Shown here: in pieces, positions 32,333-42,230 of the stretch
How the letters are laid out: each line of letters opens with the position of its first letter
Numbering within the stretch: position 1 is the stretch's first letter
Origin: DASRLE01 sp963825315
Lineage (GTDB): Bacteria; Verrucomicrobiota; Verrucomicrobiia; Limisphaerales; Palsa-1400
Assembly (NCBI GenBank): GCA_963825315.1
Contig: CAWGST010000001.1
Location: forward strand, 2,604,001-2,668,000
Length of the DNA: 64,000 bases
Direction of reading: 5' to 3'
Notes under the pieces: model-generated
What the model saw: the letters and a program-made list of their open reading frames with translations, nothing else
Databases searched by the model: none
Told to the model about the DNA's origin: nothing
Position numbers and translations under genes: made by a program

Positions 32333-34521
32333 GCGGGCACCATCCCCCGCCTCTGGCCGGCGGCCGCTGCAGGCTGATTTTGCGCCTGGTTCAATTTACT
32401 GGGCAAATCCACCTGCACCGTTGTCCCTTTTTTTTCCATGCTGCCAATGCTGAGATTGCCGCCGTGCAAATGGACGATCTTGCGGGCGATGGCCAGGCCA
32501 AGGCCAAAACCGCGCTTGCCGTCCCCTGTATTCTTGGTCGTAAAGTAGGGCGTGAAGACGCGCCGCAGATTTTCCGGACTGATGCCCTCCCCGTGATCCA
32601 CGATTTTGAGCCGGTACCAATCGCGGCTTAATTCCGTCTTGGGCAGCGAGGCAAGATGGATTTCTATCCGCGAACCGTAGGGGGAGGCATCGACCGCGTT
32701 GGAAAGGAGGTTGGACACCAGCCGCTTGATCAAAATGGCGTCCATTTCCATGGCCACGTCGCTTTCCCCCTGAAAGGAGATGGCGATGCCCTTGGCTTGC
32801 GCATAGGCGTGAACCAGCGATATGGCTTCGCGCACCGTTTCATCCAGCAACCCCGCTTTGCCTTGCAACTGGGACGACCGGGAAAAGAAGAGCGCCTCAT
32901 TGACGTAGGTGCGGACCGTTTCCAGGTTGCGCAAGCCCACGGGCAACAATTCATCAATGGTCTCCTGGTTCAACTTGGATTCCTGCAACAACTGCAACAA
33001 GGTCTGCACCGGGGTGAGCAGGTTGTTCAGATCGTGCGCCAGCCCGCGTGACATGCGGCCCATCAAATCCTGTTCATACACCGTCTGCAACTGGTGCCGC
33101 AGCCGGATTTGGTTCAGCAACAGGCCCAGGTTGGAGGACAGTTCCGTCAGCAGCCGCAGATCGTGCGGCGTAAAAAGGTCCCCATTGTCCTTGGGCCCCA
33201 GCAACATCAGTCCGACCAGCTCATTGCCGGCAAAAAACGGGAAGCAGAACTCAGGCTCAAAGGCTTTCAATTGCTGGCGCGCATCCCGCTGCAAGAGCGA
33301 TTCCCGCTCGGCGTCATAAACCAGATTGCAGGAAAGGGACTTCGCGCGCGACTGCTGAAAAAACCGGAAGACGGGCGAATCAATGTTCAAGTCGGACAAA
33401 TCAATGGCCGCCCGCGCGGGATGCGAGTGCAGGAGCACGAAACCCCGCGTCGCGTCATCCAGCAGAATAATCTGATAGCTTCGCACCTTCATCGTGCTCA
33501 CCAGCAGGGTGTCCAATTCCTGCAGCAGGAATTCCGGCTCGGGAAAGGACTTCATGGTCTGGATCAACATCTTCACCCGGGCATGGTATTCAAAACGGTC
33601 GCCCAGGATTTGCCGTTCCAGCGCGTCGGTGCCTTTGCCGAAAAACTGCGGAAAGAAAAGCGACGCCAGCATCGCGCTGACCGCCAGCACTCCCATCGAG
33701 GCCCCAAACGAAAACGTCGAAAAGCTTCCCGGCTTCAGCCGCGACAGCAGCAGGAGCAGCGAGAATCCCACCAGCACCATGAAGCTCAACCGCACGAATT
33801 GCGCCGCGAAGCGGCTCAGCGTCACCTGAATGTCCAGCAGTTGGTGCTGCAGGACGCTGTAGCCGACGATCACCACGTAAAAAATCGCCGCCAGACTGCC
33901 CATGGGATAAAACTTGATGTGCGTAAACGGGTAGGTGTCCAGGCCCCAAATGGGCATCATGTCGTTGCTGCCGAAAACCCACAATCCCACAATGACCAGC
34001 AGCAGCGATCGCAAACGCGTCCGATGCGTGGGCGGCGCCACTTTTTGCTTGACGTACATTATCCTCATGAACGCGATCGTCTCGCCTATGTAACAACAAG
34101 TGAACACATGAAAACCCGGCCCGGGAACCGACCAGTAGCCGACATCCAGCTTCCGAACATCGACTACGAATAAATTCAGAAGGAGGCTGATGGCCAGACC
34201 CACATGGACCGCATACACCGCCGGCAGGATCCAGCCGATCTTCGTCCTGGAAATAACCAGGCCCAAATGGACCATGCTGATGGGTATGAAGATCACGCCC
34301 AACTGCAACACCTTGGCCCAAAAAAAGGCGTCGGCGTGGCTGACGTTTGGCTGGCTGAGATGAAAGACGCCAAAGTTCCACAGCGTGACGGAAATGCCCC
34401 ACAACATGTAAACACGGTGCAGGGTCGAACGATAATCCCGCGCCAGCACCAGCACCGTCAAAACAATATTGAACACCATTGCCGTGAGCGCCGTGATCCT
34501 GATGACATCGAGCGTGTTCAT
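32329..34521 (-). CDS. Membrane sensor histidine kinase
   Basis: The 730-residue product starts with about eight membrane segments (to residue 295) of the 7TM histidine-kinase N-terminal type. A GAF-like domain follows (about 330-480), then HisKA with GLAHDLNNLLTPVQTLL and HATPase with NLLSNAVDASP, VDHGEGIS and GFGLGLAIARKIV. The architecture resembles the PrsK-type kinases linked to PEP-CTERM/exosortase systems. It lies six bases after the ketosynthase gene. Signal and partner regulator are unknown. Confidence 0.85.
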   Translation of the reverse strand: MNTLDVIRITALTAMVFNIVLTVLVLARDYRSTLHRVYMLWGISVTLWNFGVFHLSQPNVSHADAFFWAKVLQLGVIFIPISMVHLGLVISRTKIGWILPAVYAVHVGLAISLLLNLFVVDVRKLDVGYWSVPGPGFHVFTCCYIGETIAFMRIMYVKQKVAPPTHRTRLRSLLLVIVGLWVFGSNDMMPIWGLDTYPFTHIKFYPMGSLAAIFYVVIVGYSVLQHQLLDIQVTLSRFAAQFVRLSFMVLVGFSLLLLLSRLKPGSFSTFSFGASMGVLAVSAMLASLFFPQFFGKGTDALERQILGDRFEYHARVKMLIQTMKSFPEPEFLLQELDTLLVSTMKVRSYQIILLDDATRGFVLLHSHPARAAIDLSDLNIDSPVFRFFQQSRAKSLSCNLVYDAERESLLQRDARQQLKAFEPEFCFPFFAGNELVGLMLLGPKDNGDLFTPHDLRLLTELSSNLGLLLNQIRLRHQLQTVYEQDLMGRMSRGLAHDLNNLLTPVQTLLQLLQESKLNQETIDELLPVGLRNLETVRTYVNEALFFSRSSQLQGKAGLLDETVREAISLVHAYAQAKGIAISFQGESDVAMEMDAILIKRLVSNLLSNAVDASPYGSRIEIHLASLPKTELSRDWYRLKIVDHGEGISPENLRRVFTPYFTTKNTGDGKRGFGLGLAIARKIVHLHGGNLSIGSMEKKGTTVQVDLPSKLNQAQNQPAAAAGQRRGMVPA

Positions 34522-34527
34522 GGCGCC

Positions 34528-35781
34528 TCAGATTCTCTTCAACACCAGGCAGGCGTAACGCCCTCCGAAACCCGCGTTCAAATTCATGGCGACCTTCACC
34601 GGGTAGGCCCGGGCCTCCCCGGGCACATAATCCAAATCACAGGCGGGGTCCGGGTCATTGAGATTGATCGTCGGCGGAATCTCCTCGTGCCAGATGGTCA
34701 GCGCGCAAATCATCGTCTCAACCGCCCCCGACGCCCCCATCAAATGCCCCGTAATTGGCTTGGTCGCGCTCAGGGCCATCCGTTTGGCATGTTCCCGGAA
34801 CACTTTTTTGATCGCCTTGGTTTCGATGGGATCATTCAAGGGCGTGGCCGAACCGTGGGCGTTGATATAATCCACTTCGGAAGGATGCGCCCGCGCGTTG
34901 CGCAACGCCTTTTCCAGCGCCCGCGCGTAGCCCACGCCGTCGGGATGCGGATCGGTCGCATGGTAGGCCTCGCAACTGTGCCCGTAACCGGCAATTTCCG
35001 CATAAATGCGCGCCCCGCGCCCCAGCGCGTGCGACAATTCTTCCAGCACGAAAAAGGCCGCGCCTTCCCCCAGGACAAAACCATCGCGCGACCGGTCAAA
35101 GGGCCGCATGGCCCGGGCCGGGCTTCCGCCCTGCTCGGTCATCGTTCGAATGCGGCAAAAACCCACATGCAGCAACTCCCCTGTCTCTTCCGCGCCTCCC
35201 GCCACCGCCACATCCACATCATCGAGCCGGATCAAGCGCGCGGCGTGGCCAATGGCATCGCTGCCGGACGCGCACCCCGAACAATAGGTCACGGCATGAC
35301 CGTGAATGCCCAAATGCAGGCTGATGGTGCTGCTGCCCTCGCCGCAATACCCCGCCACGACATTGTAAGGATGCAAGGCCCGGAAATTACTGTTGCTCTC
35401 CTTGAAACTGTCGCGCAACTTGATCACGCTTTCCGCCCCGCTCATCGCTGTTCCCTCCACCACGCCCACCCGGTCCGCATCCAGGCCGCTCAGATCGATC
35501 CCGGCGTCCTTGACCGCCAGCGTCGCCGCCGCCACCCCATATTGGACGCACAAATCAAACCGCCCCGGTTTCCGGCTCTTGATATATGCCGAAACGTCGA
35601 AATTTTTCACCTCCGCCGCGATCTTGACCGGCAACCGGCTCGCGTCAAAGCGGGTGACGGGAGCGGCCGCGCTGATCCCGCCGCGCAGGTTCGACCAGAA
35701 AGTTTCCAAATCGTTGCCACTGGGCGAAATGACCCCCATTCCAGTTATCACCACACGGCGTTCGGGGGAGTTGTTCTTCAT
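34528..35781 (-). CDS. Beta-ketoacyl-ACP synthase (FabF-like)
   Basis: The 417-residue product has the type II ketosynthase pattern: RRVVITGMGVISPSG at the start, the active-site Cys in TYCSGCASGSDAIG, and the two His residues in YINAHGSATPLND and KPITGHLMGASGAVE. The catalytic triad is intact. ATG 35781 is used; ATG 35799 is an alternative. It extends acyl chains by decarboxylative condensation with malonyl-ACP. The next genes on the strand are two sensor kinases, not other fatty-acid genes, so it may make a special lipid or polyketide. Confidence 0.9.
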   Translation of the reverse strand: MKNNSPERRVVITGMGVISPSGNDLETFWSNLRGGISAAAPVTRFDASRLPVKIAAEVKNFDVSAYIKSRKPGRFDLCVQYGVAAATLAVKDAGIDLSGLDADRVGVVEGTAMSGAESVIKLRDSFKESNSNFRALHPYNVVAGYCGEGSSTISLHLGIHGHAVTYCSGCASGSDAIGHAARLIRLDDVDVAVAGGAEETGELLHVGFCRIRTMTEQGGSPARAMRPFDRSRDGFVLGEGAAFFVLEELSHALGRGARIYAEIAGYGHSCEAYHATDPHPDGVGYARALEKALRNARAHPSEVDYINAHGSATPLNDPIETKAIKKVFREHAKRMALSATKPITGHLMGASGAVETMICALTIWHEEIPPTINLNDPDPACDLDYVPGEARAYPVKVAMNLNAGFGGRYACLVLKRI

Positions 35782-36087
35782 GACGGCAGGCTTTCGCATG
35801 GCGGCGGCGCAACCGTTTTTGCCATCCAGGCATGCCAATGGAAGTCTTCCATGACGAAGCTTGAAGCCGTCCTTTTCTTCATCGACCTCGTCACCATCTT
35901 CACCAGGAATGCCCTGCATTCCAGGCAAATCCTCCAAATGGCAACCGGTGTCATCCTCGTCCTTATAAAGGATTACCCGCTCAAATTCAATAAGAATCAA
36001 CAAGAATTGCGGGCCGGCCCCATTTTTTTGGGTGCGCGCCGCATTGACGGCTCTTGCGCCTTTCTGGCAGGATTCTGTTGTGACCCG
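35782..36087. other. Intergenic region between divergent ketosynthase and TPR genes
   Basis: No gene was supported. Open frames on both strands have no family signature. The region must contain both divergent promoters; no convincing -35/-10 pair was seen. Confidence 0.5.
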
Positions 36088-37905
36088 ATGGCTGAAGTAA
36101 TGGGCGACCCTTTTATGAATGGTGAGAAAGCGCCGAAGAGCCGTGGCTTGGTGGAATTTCCGCCGTCTTCCTGGCGTCACGGCTGGCTGTTTGGATTGTT
36201 CCTGGTGGCCGTCACCCTGATGGCCTATGGGCCGGCCTGGCATGCGGGATTCATCTGGGACGACGATGCGTATCTGACGCAAAACTCATTGCTGACCGCG
36301 CCGGATGGCTTGCGGCGGATTTGGTTTTCCCTCCAATCGCCGTCGCAGTATTTTCCGCTGACTTATAGCACGTTTTACGTGGAGCGCGCCCTCTGGGGGT
36401 TGAATCCGGCAGGCTACCATTTGGTCAACCTTCTGCTCCACGCCGCCAATGCGCTGCTGGTGTGGCGGGTGCTGGCGCGGCTGCGCGTGCCGGGGGCCTG
36501 GCTGGCGGCGGCGATCTTCGCGCTGCATCCGGTGCAGGTGGAATCGGCCGCGTGGATCACGGAGCGCAAGAACGTGCTGATGGGCTTTTTCTTTCTGCTC
36601 ACGCTGTGGGGCTGGGTCCGGTTCATTGATGAAAAAACCGCGCGCCCGTGGCGCTATTACGTTTTGGCGCTGGTTTTTTATGCTCTGGCGCTCTCAGCCA
36701 AGACAACGGCCTGCACACTGCCGGCGGCGCTGCTTTTGATTTTGTGGCTGAAAAAGATGTCAATCAACTGGCGGCGGCTGGCGCAGGTCGCGCCGTTTGT
36801 GGCGATGGGAATCGGCATGGGACTGGTGACGCTGTGGTGGGAGCGCCACCATCAAGGCACGGAGGGCAACTTGTTCGGGATGGGGCCGGTGGAACGCGTG
36901 TTGGTGGCGAGCCGGGCGGTGTGGTTTTATGCGGGGAAGTTGCTCTGGCCGGCGAACCTGACTTTCAGTTATCCGCGCTGGAAGATTTCGGCCTCTGATG
37001 CGGGCGCTTACGGCTGGGTGCTGGCGACGGCGGCCCTGGGCGTGGCGATTTGGCGGGCGCGGCGCTGGGCGGGGCGGAGCGTGGAGGTGGCGGCGGTGTT
37101 TTTTGTGGCGACATTGAGTCCGCTGCTGGGATTCATCATGGTTTACACGTTTGCGTATTCGTTCGTGGCGGATCATTACCAATATCTGGCCTGCATCGGA
37201 CCCATTGCGCTGGCGGCGGCGGCAATGGAGATGGGACTGGGCCGCGTGGCGTGGGGGAAACCAATTCTTCGAGCGGCATTGTGCGCCGCGCTGCTGCTGG
37301 CGCTGGGCGCGTTGACGTGGCGGCAATGCGGGATGTATGCCGACATTGAAACGCTCTGGCAGGCGACCCTCGCGCGAAATCCGGCCTCCTGGCTGGCACA
37401 CAACAACCTCGGAACCGTTCTTCGTCAAAAGGGCAGGGTGGACGAAGCAATCACCCATTACCAAGAGGCGCTGAAAATCATGCCAGATAACGAGTCTATC
37501 CACTTCAACCTTGCCAAAGCTCTTTACCAAAAGGGCAAAGTGGGGGAAGCGATGACCCAATTCCAATTGGCGCTGCAAATTGAACCAGCCGATATGGAAG
37601 CCCAAAACAACCTGGCCTGGCTCCTGGCCACTGCTCCGCAGGCCTCGCTGCGCAACGGTGACAAAGCGGTGCAACTGGCCCGGCAGGCCAATGAACTGGC
37701 CGGCGGAAAAAACCCGGTCATTCTTGGCACCCTCGCCGCCGCCTTGGCCGAGACTGGACGGTTTTCCGAAGCGTTGGAAACCGCGCGGCGCGCTTTGCAT
37801 CTGGCCGGGGCGCGATCCAATACCAGGCTGGCCGGGCAACTACAATTGGAGATGAAACTCTACCAGGCAGGGAAGCCGTGCCATATCCCTGAACAAACAC
37901 ATTAA
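36088..37905 (+). CDS. TMTC-like membrane protein with TPR repeats, copy 1
   Basis: The product is about 605 residues. Its first 430 residues have about ten membrane segments, with FIWDDDAYLTQNSLL in the first loop, the acidic motif seen in O-mannosyltransferase/TMTC-like proteins, and HPVQVESAAWITERKNVL. The C-terminal part has three or more TPR units (AHNNLGTVLRQKGRVDEAITHYQEAL..., FNLAKALYQKGKVGEAMTQFQ). ATG 36088 is used; 36100 and 36115 are alternatives. A paralogue starts two bases after its stop. The family probably glycosylates proteins in the envelope, which is inferred. Confidence 0.82.
   Translation: MAEVMGDPFMNGEKAPKSRGLVEFPPSSWRHGWLFGLFLVAVTLMAYGPAWHAGFIWDDDAYLTQNSLLTAPDGLRRIWFSLQSPSQYFPLTYSTFYVERALWGLNPAGYHLVNLLLHAANALLVWRVLARLRVPGAWLAAAIFALHPVQVESAAWITERKNVLMGFFFLLTLWGWVRFIDEKTARPWRYYVLALVFYALALSAKTTACTLPAALLLILWLKKMSINWRRLAQVAPFVAMGIGMGLVTLWWERHHQGTEGNLFGMGPVERVLVASRAVWFYAGKLLWPANLTFSYPRWKISASDAGAYGWVLATAALGVAIWRARRWAGRSVEVAAVFFVATLSPLLGFIMVYTFAYSFVADHYQYLACIGPIALAAAAMEMGLGRVAWGKPILRAALCAALLLALGALTWRQCGMYADIETLWQATLARNPASWLAHNNLGTVLRQKGRVDEAITHYQEALKIMPDNESIHFNLAKALYQKGKVGEAMTQFQLALQIEPADMEAQNNLAWLLATAPQASLRNGDKAVQLARQANELAGGKNPVILGTLAAALAETGRFSEALETARRALHLAGARSNTRLAGQLQLEMKLYQAGKPCHIPEQTH
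37601..37745 (+). repeat. 145-bp near-identical segment, copy 1 (partner 39606-39750)
   Basis: This segment encodes AQNNLAWLLATAPQASLRNG and the following residues in both TPR genes. About four differences were counted over 145 bp, while flanking parts of the genes are clearly more diverged. This suggests recent gene conversion. Confidence 0.75.
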
Positions 37906-37906
37906 T

Positions 37907-39895
37907 TTGAATCCAGTGAACCCGGCAGCGACATCGGAAGGACCAAAACCACAAGCCAGACAGGTGGCGGCCGTTTGCATTGTTCTCGTTTTGGCGGTGC
38001 TGGCCGTGTTCGGGCAGACGGCGGGTTTCGAGTTCGTTGATTACGATGACGGTTTGTATGTGTATGAGAACCCGGTGGTGGCAAAGGGTTTGACCCTGAA
38101 CGGAGCCGCTTGGGCGTTGACCTATGGAGGCATCGGTCACTGGCATCCGTTGACGTGGCTGACGCACATGGCGGACTGCCAGGTTTATGGCCTGTGGGCG
38201 GGCGGCCATCATCTGACCAACGTGGCGCTTCACGCGGCGGCAGCGGTGCTTTTGCTTCTGGCATTGAGAGAGATGACGGGGAGCTTGTGGCGCAGCGCAT
38301 TTGTGGCGGGGGTATTTGCGATTCATCCATTGCGGGCGGAGTCGGTGGCCTGGATTGCGGAACGCAAGGACGTGCTGAGCGGGGTGTTCTTCATGTTGAC
38401 GCTGTGGGCTTATGCGCGTTATGCGGGCCGGCCTTCGCGCTGGCGCTACGCGGCGGTGGCGCTGGCGTATGCCTTGGGACTTTTATGCAAGAACACGCTG
38501 GTGACACTGCCGTTTGTCTTGCTGTTGCTGGACTGGTGGCCGCTCCATCGGGTCAAGCTGGACGAGGCAGCCGGCGGGAAGGTTATGGCGCCTTTTTGGG
38601 GACTGGTGAAGGAGAAGATTCCATTGTTCCTGCTTTCGGTCGGGTCATGCGTGGCGACGGCTCTTGTGCCGGAAAAAGTGCCTGACACCGCCCGGTGGCC
38701 GTTTGTTGACCGCATCGGAAACGCTTTGGTCTCTTATTGCGTTTACCTGCGGCAAATGGTATTTCCGGCGGGATTGGCCATCCCTTATCCCAATCCGCCA
38801 AACGGTCTGCCGTTCCGGGAGGCAGCCCTGGCCTTTGTCGTGCTGGCGGCGATCTCCATGATTGTGTCGGCTTGCTGGAAAAAGCGCCCGTACCTGCTGG
38901 TGGGCTGGCTCTGGTATCTGGGAATGCTGGTTCCGGCGATTGGGATTATTCAAATATCGTACTATACCCATGCGGATCGCTACACTCATTTGCCTGGAAT
39001 TGGACTGGTCATGGCCGGGACGTGGGCGGTGGGGGATTGGAGCATGGGGTGGAAACATCGGCGGGCGGCGCTGGGTGGATTGATGGCTGCCGTGATGGGC
39101 ATATTGATGGCCTGCGCCTGGAAACAGACCACGTATTGGAAAAACAGCGAAACCTTATGGACCCACGCAATCGCCTGCACCACTGACAACGCAGTGGCCT
39201 ACAACAACCTCGGATACGCCCTTCTGCAGAAGGGGCAACAGGATGAGGCGATTGCTCATTTTCACAAGGCGCTGGAAATCCAGCCGGACAACGGAGAAGC
39301 GCATTACAACCTCGGCAACATTCTTCGGCTGAAGGGAAAGACGGACGAGGCCATCGCTCAATACCAGAAAGCGGTGCGGTTCAAACCCTCCATCGCGCAA
39401 GCCCACAACAACCTCGGAACCGCTCTTCGTCAAAAGGGCAGACTGGACGAAGCCATCGCCCAATTCCAATTTGCGCTCCAACTCATGCCAGGCGACGACG
39501 CAGTCCACTTCAACCTCGCCAAGGCCTTTTACCAAAAAGGCAAAGTGGGGGAAGCGATCGCCCAATACCAAATTGTGCTGCAAATCAAACCAGCCGACAT
39601 GGAAGCCCAAAACAACCTGGCCTGGCTCCTGGCCACGGCTCCGCAGGCCTCGCTGCGCAACGGCGACAAAGCGGTGCAACTGGCCCGGCGGGCCAATGAA
39701 CTGGCCGGTGGAAAAAACCCGGTCATTCTTGGCACCCTCGCCGCCGCCTTCGCCGAGACCGGGCGGTTTGGCGACGCGGTGCAGAGCGCGCAAAAGGCCA
39801 TTGAGGCGGCCCGGGCGGCGGGGCGGCAAGATTTGGCGGCGAAGCTCAACGGCGAATTGCACCACTACCAAGCGGGACTCCCATTGCATCAGTAG
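37907..39895 (+). CDS. TMTC-like membrane protein with TPR repeats, copy 2
   Basis: The 662-residue product has the same plan as its upstream neighbour: membrane part with FVDYDDGLYVYENPVV and HPLRAESVAWIAERKDVL, then five or six TPR units. TTG 37907 or GTG 37916 are the only early start codons. The gene begins directly after the stop of copy 1, so both are in one operon. Residues encoded near 39606-39750 are almost the same as in copy 1 at DNA level, which suggests gene conversion. Confidence 0.82.
   Translation: MNPVNPAATSEGPKPQARQVAAVCIVLVLAVLAVFGQTAGFEFVDYDDGLYVYENPVVAKGLTLNGAAWALTYGGIGHWHPLTWLTHMADCQVYGLWAGGHHLTNVALHAAAAVLLLLALREMTGSLWRSAFVAGVFAIHPLRAESVAWIAERKDVLSGVFFMLTLWAYARYAGRPSRWRYAAVALAYALGLLCKNTLVTLPFVLLLLDWWPLHRVKLDEAAGGKVMAPFWGLVKEKIPLFLLSVGSCVATALVPEKVPDTARWPFVDRIGNALVSYCVYLRQMVFPAGLAIPYPNPPNGLPFREAALAFVVLAAISMIVSACWKKRPYLLVGWLWYLGMLVPAIGIIQISYYTHADRYTHLPGIGLVMAGTWAVGDWSMGWKHRRAALGGLMAAVMGILMACAWKQTTYWKNSETLWTHAIACTTDNAVAYNNLGYALLQKGQQDEAIAHFHKALEIQPDNGEAHYNLGNILRLKGKTDEAIAQYQKAVRFKPSIAQAHNNLGTALRQKGRLDEAIAQFQFALQLMPGDDAVHFNLAKAFYQKGKVGEAIAQYQIVLQIKPADMEAQNNLAWLLATAPQASLRNGDKAVQLARRANELAGGKNPVILGTLAAAFAETGRFGDAVQSAQKAIEAARAAGRQDLAAKLNGELHHYQAGLPLHQ
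39606..39750 (+). repeat. 145-bp near-identical segment, copy 2 (partner 37601-37745)
   Basis: This is the second copy, in the downstream TPR gene at a distance of 2005 bases and in the same orientation. Confidence 0.75.
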
Positions 39896-39986
39896 CGCCC
39901 ATTGATGGAACTGCCACGTTTCCAATCCCGCCAATAAAATTTTCCTGATTAAGAAGGCTTGCAAGAAAGTGTTGAAATACTAACGT

Positions 39987-40646
39987 GTGGATGTGGCTGC
40001 ATTATTAACTCTTGAAATTCTCCGAAGCGAAGCAATCACGTTTGCGAAAGCAGAATCAAGATTTGAAGAGCCGTCGTTGTTTGGAGTGACTGATGGGAAA
40101 GCCGTTGGCACTTATCTTGAACACAAGTTTCAAGCATGTTTACAAAACAAATATCAGTATGCAAGGGGAAGTTCAGCGAAAGGAATTGATTTTCCGGAGT
40201 TGGGCGTGGACATTAAGGTCACGAGTATTCGCCAGCCGCAATCATCGTGCCCCTTCAAAAGTGCCCGGCAAAAAATTTACGGTCTTGGCTATTCACTGCT
40301 CGTCTTTGTTTATGACAAACACGATGATCCCAAAACCCAAACAGGACGGCTCGATTTAAAGCACACAATTTTCGTGGAAAAGGAGCGCACTGCCGACTAC
40401 CAGTTCACAGTCGCGTTGCGCAAACTGATTGAGAACGGCGCGAATCGTGACGACATTCTTGCTTGCTTTGAGGAACGTCTTTTGCCGGTTGACAATGTCG
40501 AAGCTGAAGCGCTGGCCGATGAAGTTCTGCGCAGCCCGCCGCAAACCGGTTATTTAACCATTTCAAATGCGCTTCAATGGCGGCTTCAATATTCCAGAGT
40601 CATTGAACAGGCCGGAAAAGTGGAAGGCGTTTTAAGATTGGAATGA
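39987..40646 (+). CDS. Type II restriction endonuclease
   Basis: The 219-residue product contains KGIDFPELGVDIKVTSIRQP, a PD-(D/E)XK-type core in which the DIK forms the second motif, followed by GYSLLVFVYDKHDD. It is encoded with a four-base overlap (40643-40646) to an adenine methyltransferase, the usual linkage of type II systems. Start is GTG 39987. The base composition is more AT-rich than in the neighbours, which fits horizontal transfer. The recognition site cannot be predicted. Confidence 0.8.
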   Translation: MDVAALLTLEILRSEAITFAKAESRFEEPSLFGVTDGKAVGTYLEHKFQACLQNKYQYARGSSAKGIDFPELGVDIKVTSIRQPQSSCPFKSARQKIYGLGYSLLVFVYDKHDDPKTQTGRLDLKHTIFVEKERTADYQFTVALRKLIENGANRDDILACFEERLLPVDNVEAEALADEVLRSPPQTGYLTISNALQWRLQYSRVIEQAGKVEGVLRLE

Positions 40647-42184
40647 ACTCGAATGCAAAAATTGAGTTCGGAGATTTTCAAACTCCAGAGGCGCTTGCCA
40701 GCGAAATTTGCGCATTGTTGGTTCAACGCGGAATGATTCCGGACATCGTTCTTGAACCGACTTGTGGCGTCGGCTCTTTTCTCGCCGCGGCTGCCGGAGC
40801 ATTTCCTCGCGCGCAATTATTTGGCTGGGACATCAACGCTGAATATGTGGAACAAGCGCGGTCGATGCTAAATCGAACGGGCGCACACGGACGCTCAACG
40901 GTTGCGGCGCAGGATTTTTTCAAACATGACTGGGAAACTGAGCTTGCCGCTTTTCAGGGCAAACTGCTTATTCTCGGCAATCTTCCGTGGGTCACAAACG
41001 CGACCGTCTCCAGTCTGAATGGCGCAAATGTTCCGGCAAAAGAGAATTTTCAAGGCTTTCGCGGCATCGAGGCGCGCACCGGCAAATCCAATTTCGACAT
41101 TTCAGAATGGATGCTGATTCAATTGGTTAAATCGCTTCGCGGAAGATCGGCGACGATGGCAATGCTGTGCAAAACTGCGATTGCCCGAAAGTTGCTTCGA
41201 TTCGCATGGCAGAATGATGGGCGCGTTGAATGCGCCTCGCTTCATCGCATTGACGCCAAGAAGCATTTTGCCGCGTCAGTGGATGCCTGCTTGCTTTTGG
41301 TTCAAACCGGTTCATCAGGCTTAAGCGAAGCGCCGGTGTTTGATGACCTTCACGCGCGAACACCGTCCAAAATTTTAGGTTTGGCCGGACAAGACCTTGT
41401 TTCCAATGTTCGCGTTTATCAAAAGCTCAAGCATCTCGAGGGACTTTCTCCCTATCAATGGCGTTCCGGCGTCAAACATGATTGCTCCTCTGTGATGGAA
41501 CTCTGGCGTGGTGAAGGAACCGCCTTGCATAACAAGTTAAATGAAGAAATAGAAATCGAATCTGATTTTTTATTTCCCCTGCTCAAATGCTCCGATCTGG
41601 CAAATGGAAGAGCCAAACCCGGGCGTTTTGTACTGGTGACGCAAACGCGGGTGGGTGAAGACACTTCCGAGATTTCTGCAAAAGCTCCGCGCACTTGGAA
41701 TTATTTGCATTCGCACAGAAAACGTTTCGACGCGCGAAAAAGTTCCATTTACGCGAATCGCATTCCATTCGCCCTTTTTGGCATCGGCGATTATTCATTC
41801 GCGCCGTGGAAAGTGGCCATATCGGGACTCCATAAAACACCGCGTTTTGTTCTGGTGGAGCCTTTTCAAAAGAAGCCCGTGTTCTTCGATGACACGTGTT
41901 ATTTCCTGCCGTTTCAGAATGAAGAAGAAGCCAGAGTCGTTGCGGATATTCTCAATTCAGAACCTTGTTTGTGTTTTATTTCTTCGCTTTTGTTTGAGGA
42001 TTCCAAGCGCCCAATCACAGTTGAATTGCTGCAACGGCTCAACCTTCATGCGCTCGCCAGGGAATCTGGATTAGCCGATGTGTGGGCCTCGGTTCGCAAT
42101 CAGGAAAGCTTTTACCCTGATGGAAGGAATGCGCTTCAAGCAGAATTTATTATGGAACGCCACACGCGGATGAATAAAAGTTAG
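40643..42184 (+). CDS. Type II N6-adenine DNA methyltransferase
   Basis: The 513-residue product has motif I in VLEPTCGVGSFLAAAAG (S-adenosylmethionine binding) and a catalytic motif IV of form NLPW in ILGNLPWVTN, in place of the usual NPPY/F. A TaqI-like C-terminal specificity part follows (FVLVTQTRVG, YYSF/YSFAPWKVAISG). It protects the sites cut by the overlapping endonuclease gene. Low GC matches that partner. Confidence 0.88.
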   Translation: MNSNAKIEFGDFQTPEALASEICALLVQRGMIPDIVLEPTCGVGSFLAAAAGAFPRAQLFGWDINAEYVEQARSMLNRTGAHGRSTVAAQDFFKHDWETELAAFQGKLLILGNLPWVTNATVSSLNGANVPAKENFQGFRGIEARTGKSNFDISEWMLIQLVKSLRGRSATMAMLCKTAIARKLLRFAWQNDGRVECASLHRIDAKKHFAASVDACLLLVQTGSSGLSEAPVFDDLHARTPSKILGLAGQDLVSNVRVYQKLKHLEGLSPYQWRSGVKHDCSSVMELWRGEGTALHNKLNEEIEIESDFLFPLLKCSDLANGRAKPGRFVLVTQTRVGEDTSEISAKAPRTWNYLHSHRKRFDARKSSIYANRIPFALFGIGDYSFAPWKVAISGLHKTPRFVLVEPFQKKPVFFDDTCYFLPFQNEEEARVVADILNSEPCLCFISSLLFEDSKRPITVELLQRLNLHALARESGLADVWASVRNQESFYPDGRNALQAEFIMERHTRMNKS

Positions 42185-42230
42185 GCAAACTCCGGCGGCT
42201 TCTGCCAGTCTGGACCGTTGGCAATTGTTT

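Noticed and set aside
34204..36087. Plus-strand extension of the first TPR gene by about 628 codons
   Set aside because: This part is antisense to the sensor kinase and ketosynthase genes, both with conserved motifs. The TPR protein starts near 36088.
35782..36087. Acidic minus-strand frame upstream of the ketosynthase
   Set aside because: The frame is open but resembles no protein family, and the ketosynthase has a good start at 35781.
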